Below are positions 33,615 through 45,039 of a DNA stretch of 64,000 nucleotides, piece after piece (positions within the stretch are counted from its first letter, which is position 1; every line of letters starts with the position of its first letter). The stretch is from Knoxdaviesia capensis (Eukaryota > Ascomycota > Sordariomycetes > Microascales > Gondwanamycetaceae). Location: assembly GCA_001510575.1 (NCBI GenBank), contig LNGK01000004.1, forward strand, positions 124,001-188,000, in the 5' to 3' direction. The translations under genes and the position numbers were made by a program. The notes beneath the pieces are model-generated. The model did no database searches and was not told the origin of the DNA. It saw only the letters and a list, made by a program, of their open reading frames with translations.

Positions 33615-33683
33615 AAAGGAAAACCGAAATGGCGACCAGGGGGAAGAAAGGAAAACCGAAATGGCGACCAGGGGGAAGAAAGG
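33615..33683. repeat. 32-bp tandem duplication
   Basis: A 32-bp unit starting AAAGGAAAACCGAAATGGCG is repeated exactly twice (33615-33646 and 33647-33678), with five bases of a third copy. The two copies are identical, so the duplication is recent or maintained. Confidence 0.92.
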
Positions 33684-33901
33684 TTGAGTGGCTCCCCCGA
33701 ACCCGAAATCCTAGGAAGGGTATGACGTAGTGAATGGTCCCAGAGAAAACCGGTTTTGGGGGGTTTCTATTTGTGCTTTTCTGCTTGATCTTCAATATGG
33801 TGAAGTTTGGTAATTTTGGCTCCAGGCTTCGCCACTACAACCTACAACACATCACCATACTGAAACCCTGCCACACCCAAACCCTAGGCTTTGGGGTGCA
33901 A

Positions 33902-33927
33902 CCCTAACGCAACCAGCCCTAACCCTA
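33902..33927. repeat. Telomere-like CCCTAA motifs
   Basis: CCCTAA at 33902-33907 and CCCTAACCCTA at 33917-33927 match the fungal telomere unit TTAGGG on the other strand. A degenerate CCCTAGG lies just upstream near 33882. They are too short to be more than an interstitial remnant or telobox-like elements. Confidence 0.4.
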
Positions 33928-35507
33928 TCGTACTGCGAACTAACACTGTGACATCTTTTCGCCACTCCATCGTGCATATTACAGGCTGTTTCCCTGTCTC
34001 ATTACGAAGGTTCCGTAGTTTAGACATAGTTGAGTGATCACACTCTGTCCGGTAACCATGAAACTTTTAGGGAAAGAGTCTGGCAGAGAGGTTGGAGCCC
34101 AAGAATATCAGAGAGAGGATGAGACACTGGCCGGGGGATGTAAATACCACTCGCACAGAGTTGACCGGATCGCGCATATTATATCATACTAAAGTAGACG
34201 CCTCCTATATCTGCTACGATTTATATGTCCTTATACGTGTACGCGTATCTGTCTTCTTGCCTTCCGCTACTGAGCTGCAAGTAGTTGGAATCGTGCCGAG
34301 GTTCGTACCTCACGGCGGTGCTGACACGAATAGAAAATTGATATAGGAGCAAGAAATTCAAAGGAACGATACCCTATAGCTGTCACAATCGTCGGCCTTA
34401 ATATACTGCCAGATATCCTGTAGACTGCATCCAGCACGAGCATTATCAGACTCACGTACAGCCGGCCTCCCCCACGCGGCCAATGCAAGCTATCCTGGGA
34501 CAACACAAAAGACTACGAAAGAAGCACGTTTGGGATTTCTGGATATGCCGGCATTGCGGCATCTGGTGGGTGGTTCCGCACCGTGAAGCAAAGCACGCAG
34601 CTAGCGGGTGTGGAAGCTCCGGCTCTCTTGCTCCTCCTCCACGGCAGTTGGGCAAGACATGGCAGAAAGTGGATGTGTGTCTGGGTGGAAGATGTTGCTC
34701 CAGGGCCCGGAAGTTTGCGGAAGCATGCAACGTCGATTGTCTGGACACAGGAGCGGCGTGTGTTTACACAGCACAACAGCTTCTCCGACCTTTGGGTGTG
34801 TTGTTCGTGAGCTGTCCTGCCTGGTGATGAGCTTGGGACCACGCGTATTCCAGATGACAGTGCAGCCAACCACAAAGAACATATATTAGTCCCCCATTTT
34901 GAGAATTACTGCACAGTAGCTGCTCTTAGGTAGATATAATGGCGAGTGTCCAGCTGTCAAAGGTCATCGTGCAGGTTCTGGACCATGGGTTGGCCTCCCT
35001 GTGCCTTACCCTCCCAATGGGATATTCTGGACTCTCATATATATACCACGCGGGAGTACCGTGTTCAGGAAGCTCAATTGGAGGTGCTACCGGACATTCC
35101 ATGTTAGAGGCTTTGATTTGAGGATAGACAAGCTGGCCGATTATATGTAGTTGAGGCTTCAGCATCCGTACGTTCCGGTGACGGATGGGAGAGATGGGAG
35201 CTGTATAATAGCTGCTGTAGCTGGGAACAACCATGCAGCCGGTACCAAATCAATAATACAAAGCTATATAGTATAGTTATTTGCTTTAAGGTCTTCTGGC
35301 TAGGCTGTAATCATCACGTTGACTGGTCCTTGCAGGTCTACCAACTTTGCTCCATCACCACCCCGCAAGCTTGGGGATGATTACACGCGGCTCTCGATCC
35401 GAAAAGAAAGCAATAGAAAGGAACGTGCGGATGGAGCATATCAGATCCCCAAAACGCCTCAATGGGCGCAATCCGCCAAGGGTGTAAGACAAGTAGACAT
35501 GCCCACT

Positions 35508-35714
35508 TCACGCAAGAAACTCGGGAGGCAGTTCTCTTTGAACCACCTCCTTGACCAAAGTAGCCATCTCCCGACGCATGATAGTCGGGAGAGTAACAAT
35601 GCCGGCCTTATGGGCCTCATCGCCGTTCTCGTGGATGGAAGACGACGGCATAGAGAGGGCCGTCCATGACCCGTCATCACACTGGCCATTTTGAAGGCCC
35701 GTCATGCGGGACAT
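35508..35714 (-). CDS. Possible small protein or 3' exon, unrecognised
   Basis: From an ATG at 35712-35714 a 68-residue frame reads MSRMTGLQNGQCDDGSWTAL and ends in MATLVKEVVQRELPPEFLA. Codons are GC-ending and the composition is balanced (acidic/basic C-terminal helix), unlike the surrounding spacer. The coding look continues upstream to about 35781 (TESGKPGSGASSLAGNTRL), so this may be the last exon of a spliced gene whose first exon I cannot identify. Further upstream the frame becomes hydrophobic leader-like sequence. No family recognised. Confidence 0.3.
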   Translation of the reverse strand: MSRMTGLQNGQCDDGSWTALSMPSSSIHENGDEAHKAGIVTLPTIMRREMATLVKEVVQRELPPEFLA

Positions 35715-36582
35715 CAGCCTCGTATTTCCTGCTAGTGAAGATGCGCCGCTCCCCGGCTTGCCGCTCTCCGTCCGGCTGACATTTTCAAGATGAAGGCAGT
35801 AACAAGAGTCGAAAAGTTGGGCTCTGAACAAAGTAAGTTTTGTTCGATAGAGTATGGGTAGATGAACACGGTTGAGATCAAGAGAAAAAAGAGAAATATG
35901 ATCAATACAGAAACGGGGGAAGATGGCAGGAGGAACAGAATGATATAGAAAGACAGGTGCTCTGATAACGAAAGAATCCAGATCAAGAGAGACATGAAGT
36001 TGAAACAATAACGGATGCCCGGTTTCTAAACAGTAGGGTCGTCCTGATGAACGAATGAAAGTCGTGTAAGTCGCCTTGAGCGCGAAGACGGTCGATACGT
36101 GAGCTTAGTGGATCAGATGGTGAACCAGGAATATGAGGGGTAAGATATCATGTTTTGTTCTGCGTCTCTCTATCCTCAAGGGGTTTCGTCGGGTTGGCTA
36201 CGGACAAAAGGACAGAAGTGTTACCCCAACTCTCTCAGCACCGGCCGATTCGCACCGGGGAACACTTCCCTAACGTTTCCGGCAAGAGGGCAGATCGCCT
36301 GGCAAATTGATCTGCAAGTCACGTCTTATAGGTCCTTTCATTCACACTAATTGCTCTGTCCACTCTGGTCGATACATATACAAGATAAAATCAACCAAAA
36401 ATCACAATGGAAGTCTCTAGAGGAGCTTCCGGCCCGGCGTGTGTGGGGTGGTCCGGGACAAAAGTCTCCGGGAAAACACAAGCGATGGCGGACTGTTCCG
36501 CTCATAGACCATCCAGTAGTGTTGTCCAAATCACAATAGGCCGGTGTTATTATATGGTTCGTTCCCTCCCTGGACCGCTCGC
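35715..36582. other. Spacer between small candidate and cytochrome b561
   Basis: No gene seen in 868 bp. The right end is presumably the 3' UTR of the leftward cytochrome b561 gene. Confidence 0.45.
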
Positions 36583-37431
36583 TCACAGTCCTAGCTTGCG
36601 CGTATGGATCCGCGGGTACACGCCAGCAATGATCAACACCGCCGCCAGCAGCACAACACCAAGGCTGATATGCAGGGCGTTCACGTTGAAGTCGGTGCGG
36701 GTGGCCGTCGCCACGGTCACCAGCAGCATGAGCAGGATGCCGTACCCGGACCAGCGATGGAACTTCCACGCGTTCTTGGCACGGGCGTCGCCGCCGTACA
36801 GCACCGGCAGCGCCCACATGGAGACGCCGAAGCCGATCTGCACGAGCACCAGCGCGAAGGTGGTGCCGCCGACGTAGGCGTGCAGCGAGTGGAAGTGCGC
36901 CAGGCCATTGACGATCTTGTTGGCCTCGATCACGCCGACCGCGCCGCCGAGCAGCCCGATCGTCAGCGCGTTGAAGCCGGCGTGCGCGAACTGGCCGCGG
37001 CGCTTCTGGTCGGCTGTGTGGGTCGGCTGCAGCAGCAGGATCGACTGCACGAGCATGGCGATGCCGAGCGTTGCGGCGAGCGGGTGGCTGGAGAAGAGGA
37101 TGAACGGCCGCGAGAGAATGCGGTACCAGACGCCGGCCACGAGGATGACGACGCCGATCTGGGCAATGAAGCCGGTTCCTACAGGGGGGGTTGGTTAGCA
37201 AGGCCTACGCATCAATAGCCCGTATGGGGCCGTTCGTCGCCTGGAGAGATGTGTCTCACCAAGGAACAGGTTCTTGGCCAAGGACTCTCCGGGGATCTGT
37301 GCGGCGCCTCCCGGACCGCCCAGCAAGGGCTGCAGTTCGCTATGTTCCGCGGAAGGTTCGGGGTCATGCACCGGGGTCGTCTCCGGACCCGCGGCCGGGG
37401 TCGGCTCCGATGATACTGGCTCTTGAGGCAT
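36583..37431 (-). CDS. Cytochrome b561 domain membrane protein
   Basis: Two exons (37431-37260 and 37178-36583) give 255 residues. The first ~55 residues are soluble, acidic and Pro-rich (MPQEPVSSEPTPAAGPETTP...). A run of hydrophobic helices follows with the four spaced histidines of b561 proteins: FSSHPLAATLG, FAHAGFNAL, HFHSLHAYVG and WKFHRWSGYG. These would bind two b-type hemes on either side of the membrane, passing electrons across it, typically from ascorbate or another cytosolic donor. The size and the lack of a DOMON domain point to the short CYB561D2-like type. The donor is GTGAGA and the acceptor TGTAG; the split codon is G|GA. The C-terminus RIHTRKLGL is short and basic. The subcellular membrane and substrate are not known. 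Confidence 0.85.
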
Positions 37432-40400
37432 GGCTTCCGATCAAACAGGTGTCGGGGGCTTGCTGTTAATGTGGGGGTGATCAAAAGCTGCAGCTCAGGC
37501 CAATATCCAGCAAACAAAATCGTCTCCGAATGGTAGGCGGCAAACACCGACGTTCGACTATAGGTGCTGACTATATGCGAACAAACAGCTAGCGTATTGG
37601 CCGGTTGGTCCGTTCGCGTCGCCGCCGTCGCCCCGAGTCCGGAACAAATCGGCACCGAAGGCAAAAAAAAAATCGGATAGCGGGTATATCCGCGGAGAAT
37701 ATGGCAACGAACTAAGTTTTGAGCAACAAAAGATCTGCAGAGCAGTCACCAGAGATATATCACGGACGCCGGACAAGATATGTTGATGGACGGATGGAAA
37801 ACAAAATCCCAATCAGAGGCTGGAGATTTCGCATTTGTCAGTTACCTGCTGCCCGCCGTGATTCACGTGACAAATGACAAGCGAGCACACGTGCGCCTCA
37901 GTTCTACACCTTCCCGATTTGTAGAGCGACGGCCATTCACCATTTTGCAGTGGTAGCACGAATAAAACAAGAGAAAACACACATATGGTGATTCTCACTC
38001 TCCTGCCGTGAACGCCACCGCTTTCCGTGTCCACTGGCCAGACTCTCAAACAGAGCAATTTCACGTGAGTGGCACTGCTTCTCTGTTGTTGCGCGTGTCG
38101 GCATCGCGCCGACTTGCAGTAAGTGGGGCCGGACAGCAAACGCTAGCTGTTTGTGTGAGAGGCAAACGTCCCGGTTGCTTTGCCCGTTCACTTTTCGCGG
38201 CATATTTCGCCCAGTGTTTGTCCGGAAGAGACATCCTTATCGTGAGAAATCATGCCCCTGCTGCCGTGATTTGCTCCGGAGTTCCGGGACAGGAAACCGA
38301 GAAAAGATATATCACTTTCAGGGGATATTGTGCGATACTAGACCAGGGGACGGGAGTGGCGGGGTGGACATCTCGGGGATAGAACGTGCGAGCACGAAAT
38401 CCCAGGACCAAAGGAGACATTCTCGGGGAAGTTCTTCTAGAGCACGACACAAACTCAACTTCTTCCGGTTGCCACTTCTTGTAGAGTTCGGCCAGCCAAG
38501 ACGGGAGTTGGCGATGTCTTGGACCCCAAGCAGTGATTCGCCCAAGCACATGAAAAAAAAGAAAGAAAAAACACCCCGAAGAAGATAAGAACGCCGTTGT
38601 TCGCTTGTGCAGCAATGAAATTTTTTCTCTCTTCTTTGGACCTTGCGGGCGCAAACCATCGGTTACTTGTCTCAGCGCTACTCTAACGAGCAAATCAGCA
38701 TGTGCTGTTTCTGGTGGCTTTGGAATTCCCGTCGCCTTGCTGAGTTTAGTCCTGCGGATACGGCTCATGCAATGCAATAACGACACCGGCACTACTGCGA
38801 TGCTGCTGCTCACTCGAAAAGTTTGCAATGCTCAATGGATGATGGATGGGCGGCCTAGCATGCTGTGAGACAGCCACCACGTAGGGCAAGATAAACTTAC
38901 ATGAGAGAGGCAGCCCAGCGCGTGTGCTTGGCCAACCTGGGACGCATGGCTGGGTGACACAATGTGGCGATATCGGGGGTCTGATGCTCTGGCGCGAACA
39001 AGAACCGTATTGGGCTCGATGGATTGAACCACATATTCTCCGGGTTTCTGGCTCGACTCTCAGTGAAGCTGGAGTACAGGAGTCTTGCGTTAGGAGTCTT
39101 GCGTTCCGTGATTGAAGGAGCTCAATATCTCTAGGGTTAGGACCCTGAGTCTGCTCCTGCTCTTTATCTGTTAGGGCTATCGTCCCTCCTTCCGGATATA
39201 AATCAGAAGCGCACAAGTATTGAACTGATGAAATTCTCAATGTCTGTGTAGCATTCCTATTTCTCTCCATTAATTACTTTGTGCCTAATGTCGGAGAATC
39301 CTTTGCCATCATCGCCCACCTCGCTCACATTTCCCCAGTGTCGAAGAGATAAGGCCTTGGTTGCTCGATTCTTTTACTTAATCGCTACTAAGACATCTCG
39401 CTATAGTATCATTTCTTTTCAGCGTAGCATTTGCGCCCCTCCTCCTCCGTTAGCCCCGCTGTCTTTATTTCTGTCTTTTTTTGCTCGTTCCCTTGTTGGC
39501 TTCGCCGGCGCTGATTCGACCGTGCTGGCTCTTGTGCCGTCATTGTCCGAGTAGACGCTTGCCGCCCGTCGTCGGGTGTTCTCGTGTGAGTTCGTTATCA
39601 GTGACACTGGTGACTCAGATGCGAGACCCGCCGTCAAGAACAGTGTCGTGTGCGACATGTCCCAGGTTCCCAGCACGAGAGATGCGGTCGACGGAGGCAT
39701 ACATCGGGCCTGAATGCTTATCTATCATGCCATTGACTCTCCAGTGACGTCCACGATACCTGCCTCTGGTCGTATGTGCAGTCTCTCTCTGCCAGCTACC
39801 TCACCTCCCGACATTCCCTTCTTGGTCGTCAGGAGAAAAGACAACAACGAACGCCATAGACCGATGGTTGGGTGGCCCTCGCCCTTAACTCAATTCAGCC
39901 ATAGTGGTTCCCGGTGCTGTGTTCGCTAAGGCACACAACCCTCTCCCTAATTCTCCTCCCTGTCGGACATAATTGGAATCCGTGCTGTGGCCCTGTTGCA
40001 TTCCTCAGCGTGAAAATTCGTCGGTTCCTCCTTTGCGTGGTTGCACTTGAGGTGGGTGTGTATAGGTGGCCTGGGGAGCCTGGGTGGTTTAGCCTGCCAT
40101 GGCATGACTGGGTCGGATCGCCGCGGATGGCCCAATCACGTCGGCGTGAGGTTGCATATCGACACTGCAGTCCAGGCCAATCACCGCCACTGGCAATGCA
40201 GCCAGAACGGCTAAGAGGAGCCGCACCGCCCTTGCCAGATATTCCACGTTCGTTTTCTTGGTTCAGACTTCGTGCATGGTTAGAATGCATAGCGGCCGTC
40301 CGCTTTCCCAGACGCAGCAAGGAAAAGGACGGCAAAAGCAAGCAAACTTACTGATAGGAACAGCGTTGGGTTTATGCCGGTTATCTTTGCAATTCACACA

Positions 40401-42371
40401 TACGACATCTCACTTCGGTCGCACGCACATACAGACTAACGCTTCTTGCCCGCCCTCCGTCGGTCGGAGCGTACACACACACCATTTCAAACACGTCGTT
40501 TGCATTGCGATATTCAAGGTCACCGCCTGATGTTGCCTTTGTTTTTTTCTTGTTCTTTTTGCCGGGGTTGGAGGAGAGGGGGCCACCTATGCACATGGGT
40601 CTGGCGGAATCCAATGGAAGATACGGCGTCCAAAACAGGGTAAAAGCAAACACGATCTCCCTCTCGGATGAGGATAGATTAAAAAAAAAAACTAATTAAG
40701 ACAAAACAAAGGTGAAGGCGAAAAACTATCAATTGGCCATTCAGACTCACTTCAACGTTTTTAGCACAGCCCACCGAACAAACCGCCGACATTAGATACC
40801 GCACACTCGTACCAAAACCTCGTGCAGGGTTGTGGCCTCGAGAGCGATGTCGGATGTGGCCGATGAACTCTCTCAATCTCTCGGTGTCTTCCACCAGTTC
40901 CACCAGAGATATACCAAGTGTCCACCGGGACCCAAAATCCACTTATCAACTCTCCCTCTGTCTCCAGCCGTTCTCTTCTTTATGTGGTAGTTGTTGCATT
41001 ATGCATTTGGGAGGGGGCATTTCCTTCTTTTCACACACACTCACACCGTTCATGTGCTAATGCGCTCTCCGAGGTTGTTGTTGGCTCTTTTAGTGCCCTG
41101 GCTGCGTATTACTCGATATTTACGTAGTCCTAACCACGGCTAATGGTCAACCACGATTTCGGTTTGTCTGCACCAACTCACGATACCTCATCCCCGTGGC
41201 TTTTTTTTTTTTTTTGATTTTCTTCTTTTTGAATTTATCATATTTCCTCTTTTCCTCTTTGGTTTGGTCTGAGACCCACGGATTCATGTCAAAGAGGGTC
41301 CGGTCTCCATACTTCACCGGATAAGCCCTTCTGGCACTTACACCAGAACTCTTCACAGACACACACACACGCACACTATCTACCGCGCCCCCTTTTTTAT
41401 TTCCACCGTCTCCAGTTTACCTCCTCGATGGCATTTTTTCTATCTGGCCTGGAACCTTGCCTTCCCCGAAGAAGACTTGAATTTCGAGAAATTATCCGGA
41501 AATTCAGGTGAATGATGCTCGCCGACGGGTGGCGGGCTAGACGTGACTGATATGGCTCATTTACGGCGCCGGAGACCGGCGTCCAGATTCGAGACTATAT
41601 TTTCCGTCCATAATTGTTCATCCAGCGGGAACTAAAAGCCGTGCTCGTTGAATTCCCGGGGAGGCAAACGTGCCATGTCTATCACATCGACTGGTAGCAT
41701 TCATGCGTGCTTCGACGCTTGGGTTCTCCTATCGTCCCGTCCACCGCTTTGTAACTGAGGTGGCTCGGCTTGGCTCTGGGGAACATGCAGCAGCCGATGT
41801 GCATACACCACACACATACATTAAACATCCTTACATACGAACATGTAAGTGCGTGGTAGTAATGTTCCGGCATAGTCTGTTTCGTCCAATTCTAGCCTCT
41901 TCCTAGTCACTTCCCTATCTCTACACTACCACCGCCACTACAGATTAGACTTCCCGGTCTTCCTTTATTGTTTGGCCCTCTCCCTTCGTCCCTCTTCTTT
42001 TCCTGACTTCGTATTTTCTCTTCTTTCTTTCTCTTCTTCCCTTTTTTTCTTCCTCTCTTCATCCTCTCTCTCTCCTATTCATTCACTTTTGTCAGATTCC
42101 CATCACCGCCCATATCTTCCGACTTACATCCTTATCTCTGCCCACACTGATAAAGCCACAGCCCCCGCCAACTCTCTTATCTCCCACCGTCTCACCCAAC
42201 TCTCTCGTCGTGCTCGATATCGCCCACCCCTCCTTAATCTCTCTTGTGTTGTAAATCTCCAAGACGTGACCATCCTTTCAATCCTTTTGTCCTTAAAATC
42301 ACTCCGATTCAACCCTACCACCTCCACTACTTAACCTTATCTCACCTGTATCTCTCTCATCTGCAGACACC
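37432..42371. other. 4.9-kb divergent spacer
   Basis: It lies between the divergent cytochrome b561 and allantoicase genes. No gene is supported. A telomere-like TAGGGTTAGG sits at 39132-39141, T-runs near 41204, and a CT-rich block at 41980-42330 forms the allantoicase leader. Confidence 0.45.
42131..42341 (+). promoter_or_regulatory. Cluster of GATA-factor sites before allantoicase
   Basis: Four GATAA/TTATC cores lie at 42131-42136 (CTTATC), 42149-42153 (GATAA), 42176-42181 (CTTATC) and 42336-42341 (CTTATC), 30-240 bp upstream of the ATG. Purine-catabolic genes of ascomycetes are known targets of the GATA activator NIT2/AreA; paired GATA cores are its usual binding pattern. The cores are seen; regulation is inferred. 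Confidence 0.45.
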
Positions 42372-44012
42372 ATGCCCGCTATCGTAAGTCAGCCCTGTCC
42401 CTTCTTGTCGTTGCTGTCACCGATTTCCATTCTTGGGCTTAGCGGGAACACGTCCCGATAAGGCCACAACGACCCCGGATTTTGCCTCAAATTAACACGA
42501 CACCCCCATTTTTCTTGCTCGTCTCAATAGAACGCTGGACTCAGTGAATTCCGGACCCCGGTGACCGGCTTCGAGGCCCCCACCCGGCCGCTCTCGCCTC
42601 CCGTTGTCAAGACCAACGGCGCGCCTCTCTCCAACGGCAAACCCAACGGCAAGGTTCTTCCGTCGCCCAAGATCTCGAACGGCAATGGCACACCCACCAT
42701 TGGATATGCGGCTAAGCCCGCGGCTGCCGATGCCAGCGAGCTGGCATCGTACCTAGCGGAGATCCACGCTGAATACCCCCTTGAGGATGTGCCAGTGGAG
42801 GCAGTAAAGTCGGAAGACATTGATGGTTTCTTCCGCTCTACCAGCATCGGTATGTGGTTTTTGCATTCTTCGATGCTTCCTGTTTCCCTTGCTTCTTTGT
42901 GGCTGGCATGCTATGTGTCGTTGGGCGATAAGCTGTTATCTCAGTAACCCCACCACCAACGCCACTCACCAAGAAGGGGAAGGCCGCCCTTACATGTATC
43001 GTCATACTAACCAGCTAACTCTGCACTATCTCTAGACCTCCTGTCAGCAGCGATGGGCGGAAAGATTCTTGGCGTGTCGGACCAATGGTTCGCCGAAGCC
43101 ACCAACCTGCTGACACCCACGCCGCCGGTCCGCATGCCGGGCAAAATGGTGTTTACCGGTGCGTGGTACGATGGCTGGGAGACCCGGAGACACAACCCGA
43201 GCCTGTTCGACTGGGTGATTGTGCGTCTGGGCGTTGCTTCCGGCACCGTTTCCGGAGTTGAGGTGGACACCGCCTACTTCAACGGCAACCACGCGCCGGC
43301 CATCTCGGTGGAGGGATGCTTCAGCGATAACGACGAGGAGGTTGTGTCGTGGCAGGGCTCGCGCGGCAAATGGGAGACCATCCTCGGCCTGCAGGAGTGC
43401 GGCCCATCGCAGCGCTTCGCCTGGAAGCTGACGCAGCCGACCGGCAAGCGGTACACCCACGTGCGGCTGAACATGTACCCGGACGGCGGCATTGCGCGGT
43501 TCCGGCTATTCGGCCACGCGGTGCCGGTGTTTCCCGTGGACGTGGCGGCGGTGTTCGACCTCGCGGCGGCGCAGAACGGCGGCGTGGCGGTGTCGTGCAA
43601 CGACCAGCACTTCGGCTCGAAGGACAACCTGCTGCTGCCGGGCCGCGGCAAGGACATGGCCGACGGCTGGGAGACGTCGCGGTCGCGCACGCGCGGCCAC
43701 GTCGACTGGTGTGTGATCCGCCTGGGCGCGGCCGGCCAGGTCAAGTCGTTTGTCGTCGACACGGCGCACTTCCGCGGAAACTACCCGCAGAAGGTCAAGA
43801 TTGAAGCGCTGAACTGGGCCGGCGAGGGCGAGCCGGGCCCGGAGGTTGACGGCTGGACCGAGGTGGTGGCGCCGGCGCCGTGCGGCCCCGACCGCGAGCA
43901 CGACTTTGAGTGCCTGCAGCCCGAGAAGGCCGTCACTCACGTCAAGCTGGTCATGATACCTGATGGAGGTGTCAAGCGTCTCCGCGCTCTGGGAACCAGA
44001 TTGCTGAACTAA
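42372..44012 (+). CDS. Allantoicase (allantoate amidinohydrolase)
   Basis: Three exons (42372-42383, 42531-42849, 43036-44012) give 435 residues. The enzyme splits allantoate into ureidoglycolate and urea in purine degradation, letting the fungus use uric acid and allantoin as nitrogen source. Two copies of the allantoicase domain are visible. The first (about 105-275) has MGGKILGVSDQWFAEATNLL, WYDGWETRRHN, DWVIVRLG and DTAYFNGNHAP. The second (about 285-430) has CNDQHFGSKDNLLLPG, MADGWETSRSRTRGHVDW and DTAHFRGNYPQKV. The first exon encodes only MPAI (12 nt). The N-terminus carries about 75 extra low-complexity residues (NGKPNGKVLPSPKISNGNG) compared with the ~340-residue yeast Dal2. GATA-factor sites lie upstream. 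No other purine-catabolic gene is in the window. Confidence 0.95.
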
Positions 44013-45039
44013 CCTAAACGACGGCAAACGAGCCCGGTTCGGAAAGGAAAAAGACACCAAGAGGAGAGACTCCTATAATGGCCGAAGTAATATCTCAGCC
44101 GCCCACCATATCAAGATTGAATGAATCTATGGATAGAACCAGAATCTAGGCGACTGAACCAAGCCGCAGATTGGATAGTATCAAAATTCAGTTAAAATAA
44201 ATAAAAACTCATAATGAATCAAAAGACTCTTCCGCCCTTCTTATAATCCTCCTAGGTATTTATCAAGAAATCTTAATTGCGTACGAAGCAAAATTTCAAG
44301 TGTGCCAGATGTTGCCCACCCAACTGAAGTATCGAGACGGCCAGAACAAAATGGCCAAAATGAATCAAGTTACGTAATATAGGCCATTAATGTAGATACG
44401 TAGAAGTGAGAAGCCAGAAGCTAGAAGCCTAGTATAACAACGAAAACCCAAAAGCAAAAGCGTTGATACCTACGCATCGTGTGCGCAGCTCCATATTTGA
44501 GACCGTTCGCGACTCGGTTGGTTTTCTATGCATGCGTACTTCTGGGCCGTTACCCCGCTACCAAAACCAGCCAAGGTTAAACCCTAGCTTGAGTTCCGAT
44601 TATGTCATGCCTGACATGGCTAAATTATGTCCTGACGACGCCCCAACGTCAGTCAGTTTCCCATGATCTCCAACTTCGTCTTCAACCTGTGTTCATCCTC
44701 ATCGACAACGAACTTCGAAACTGGTCCACGCCCTCTTTTTACCAATTCTTTCTGGATGGATCTGCCTCTATTGTTCCCGGGCATTCCATTTTACCCCCGA
44801 TAACGAATCCTTCATCTCTCTCTTTTGCTTGGAACACACGCGACTCAGTTCTCGTCCTACTGCAGTTAGCCCCTCCCCTCCTCGTTAATATCTGCAGCTT
44901 GTGTCTCGGCCGTTCTTCAGCTGCGATCTAGAGCACACATACACTTTTTTCTCGCTTCTCTTATTTTTTCTACTCTCTCCGACATCCGTATCTCCTGTGA
45001 GCGCCACCCCTTTATTCTGGGTATCGCATATCTGGCACC
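44013..45039. other. Spacer and promoter of the ankyrin-DIL gene
   Basis: No gene seen in 1 kb. The left part is AT-rich (44150-44420, probable 3' UTR); the right end (44860-45000) is CT-rich leader. Confidence 0.5.

Larger units (their letters stand above)
31341..35507. other. Gene-free spacer
   Basis: 4.2 kb without a supported gene. Composition is balanced, and open frames are short and without domains. It contains the 32-bp tandem repeat and telomere-like motifs listed separately. A long non-coding RNA or a diverged gene cannot be excluded. Confidence 0.45.

Noticed and set aside
38250..38828. 192-codon minus-strand open frame with a peptide-like piece (LAELYKKWQPEEVEFV)
   Set aside because: Only about 20 residues look like protein; the rest includes poly-Phe/Lys artefacts. 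Not enough for a gene call.
38990..39060. GGTTCAATCC on the minus strand, resembling a tRNA B box
   Set aside because: No pairing T-stem, acceptor stem or A box could be arranged around it.
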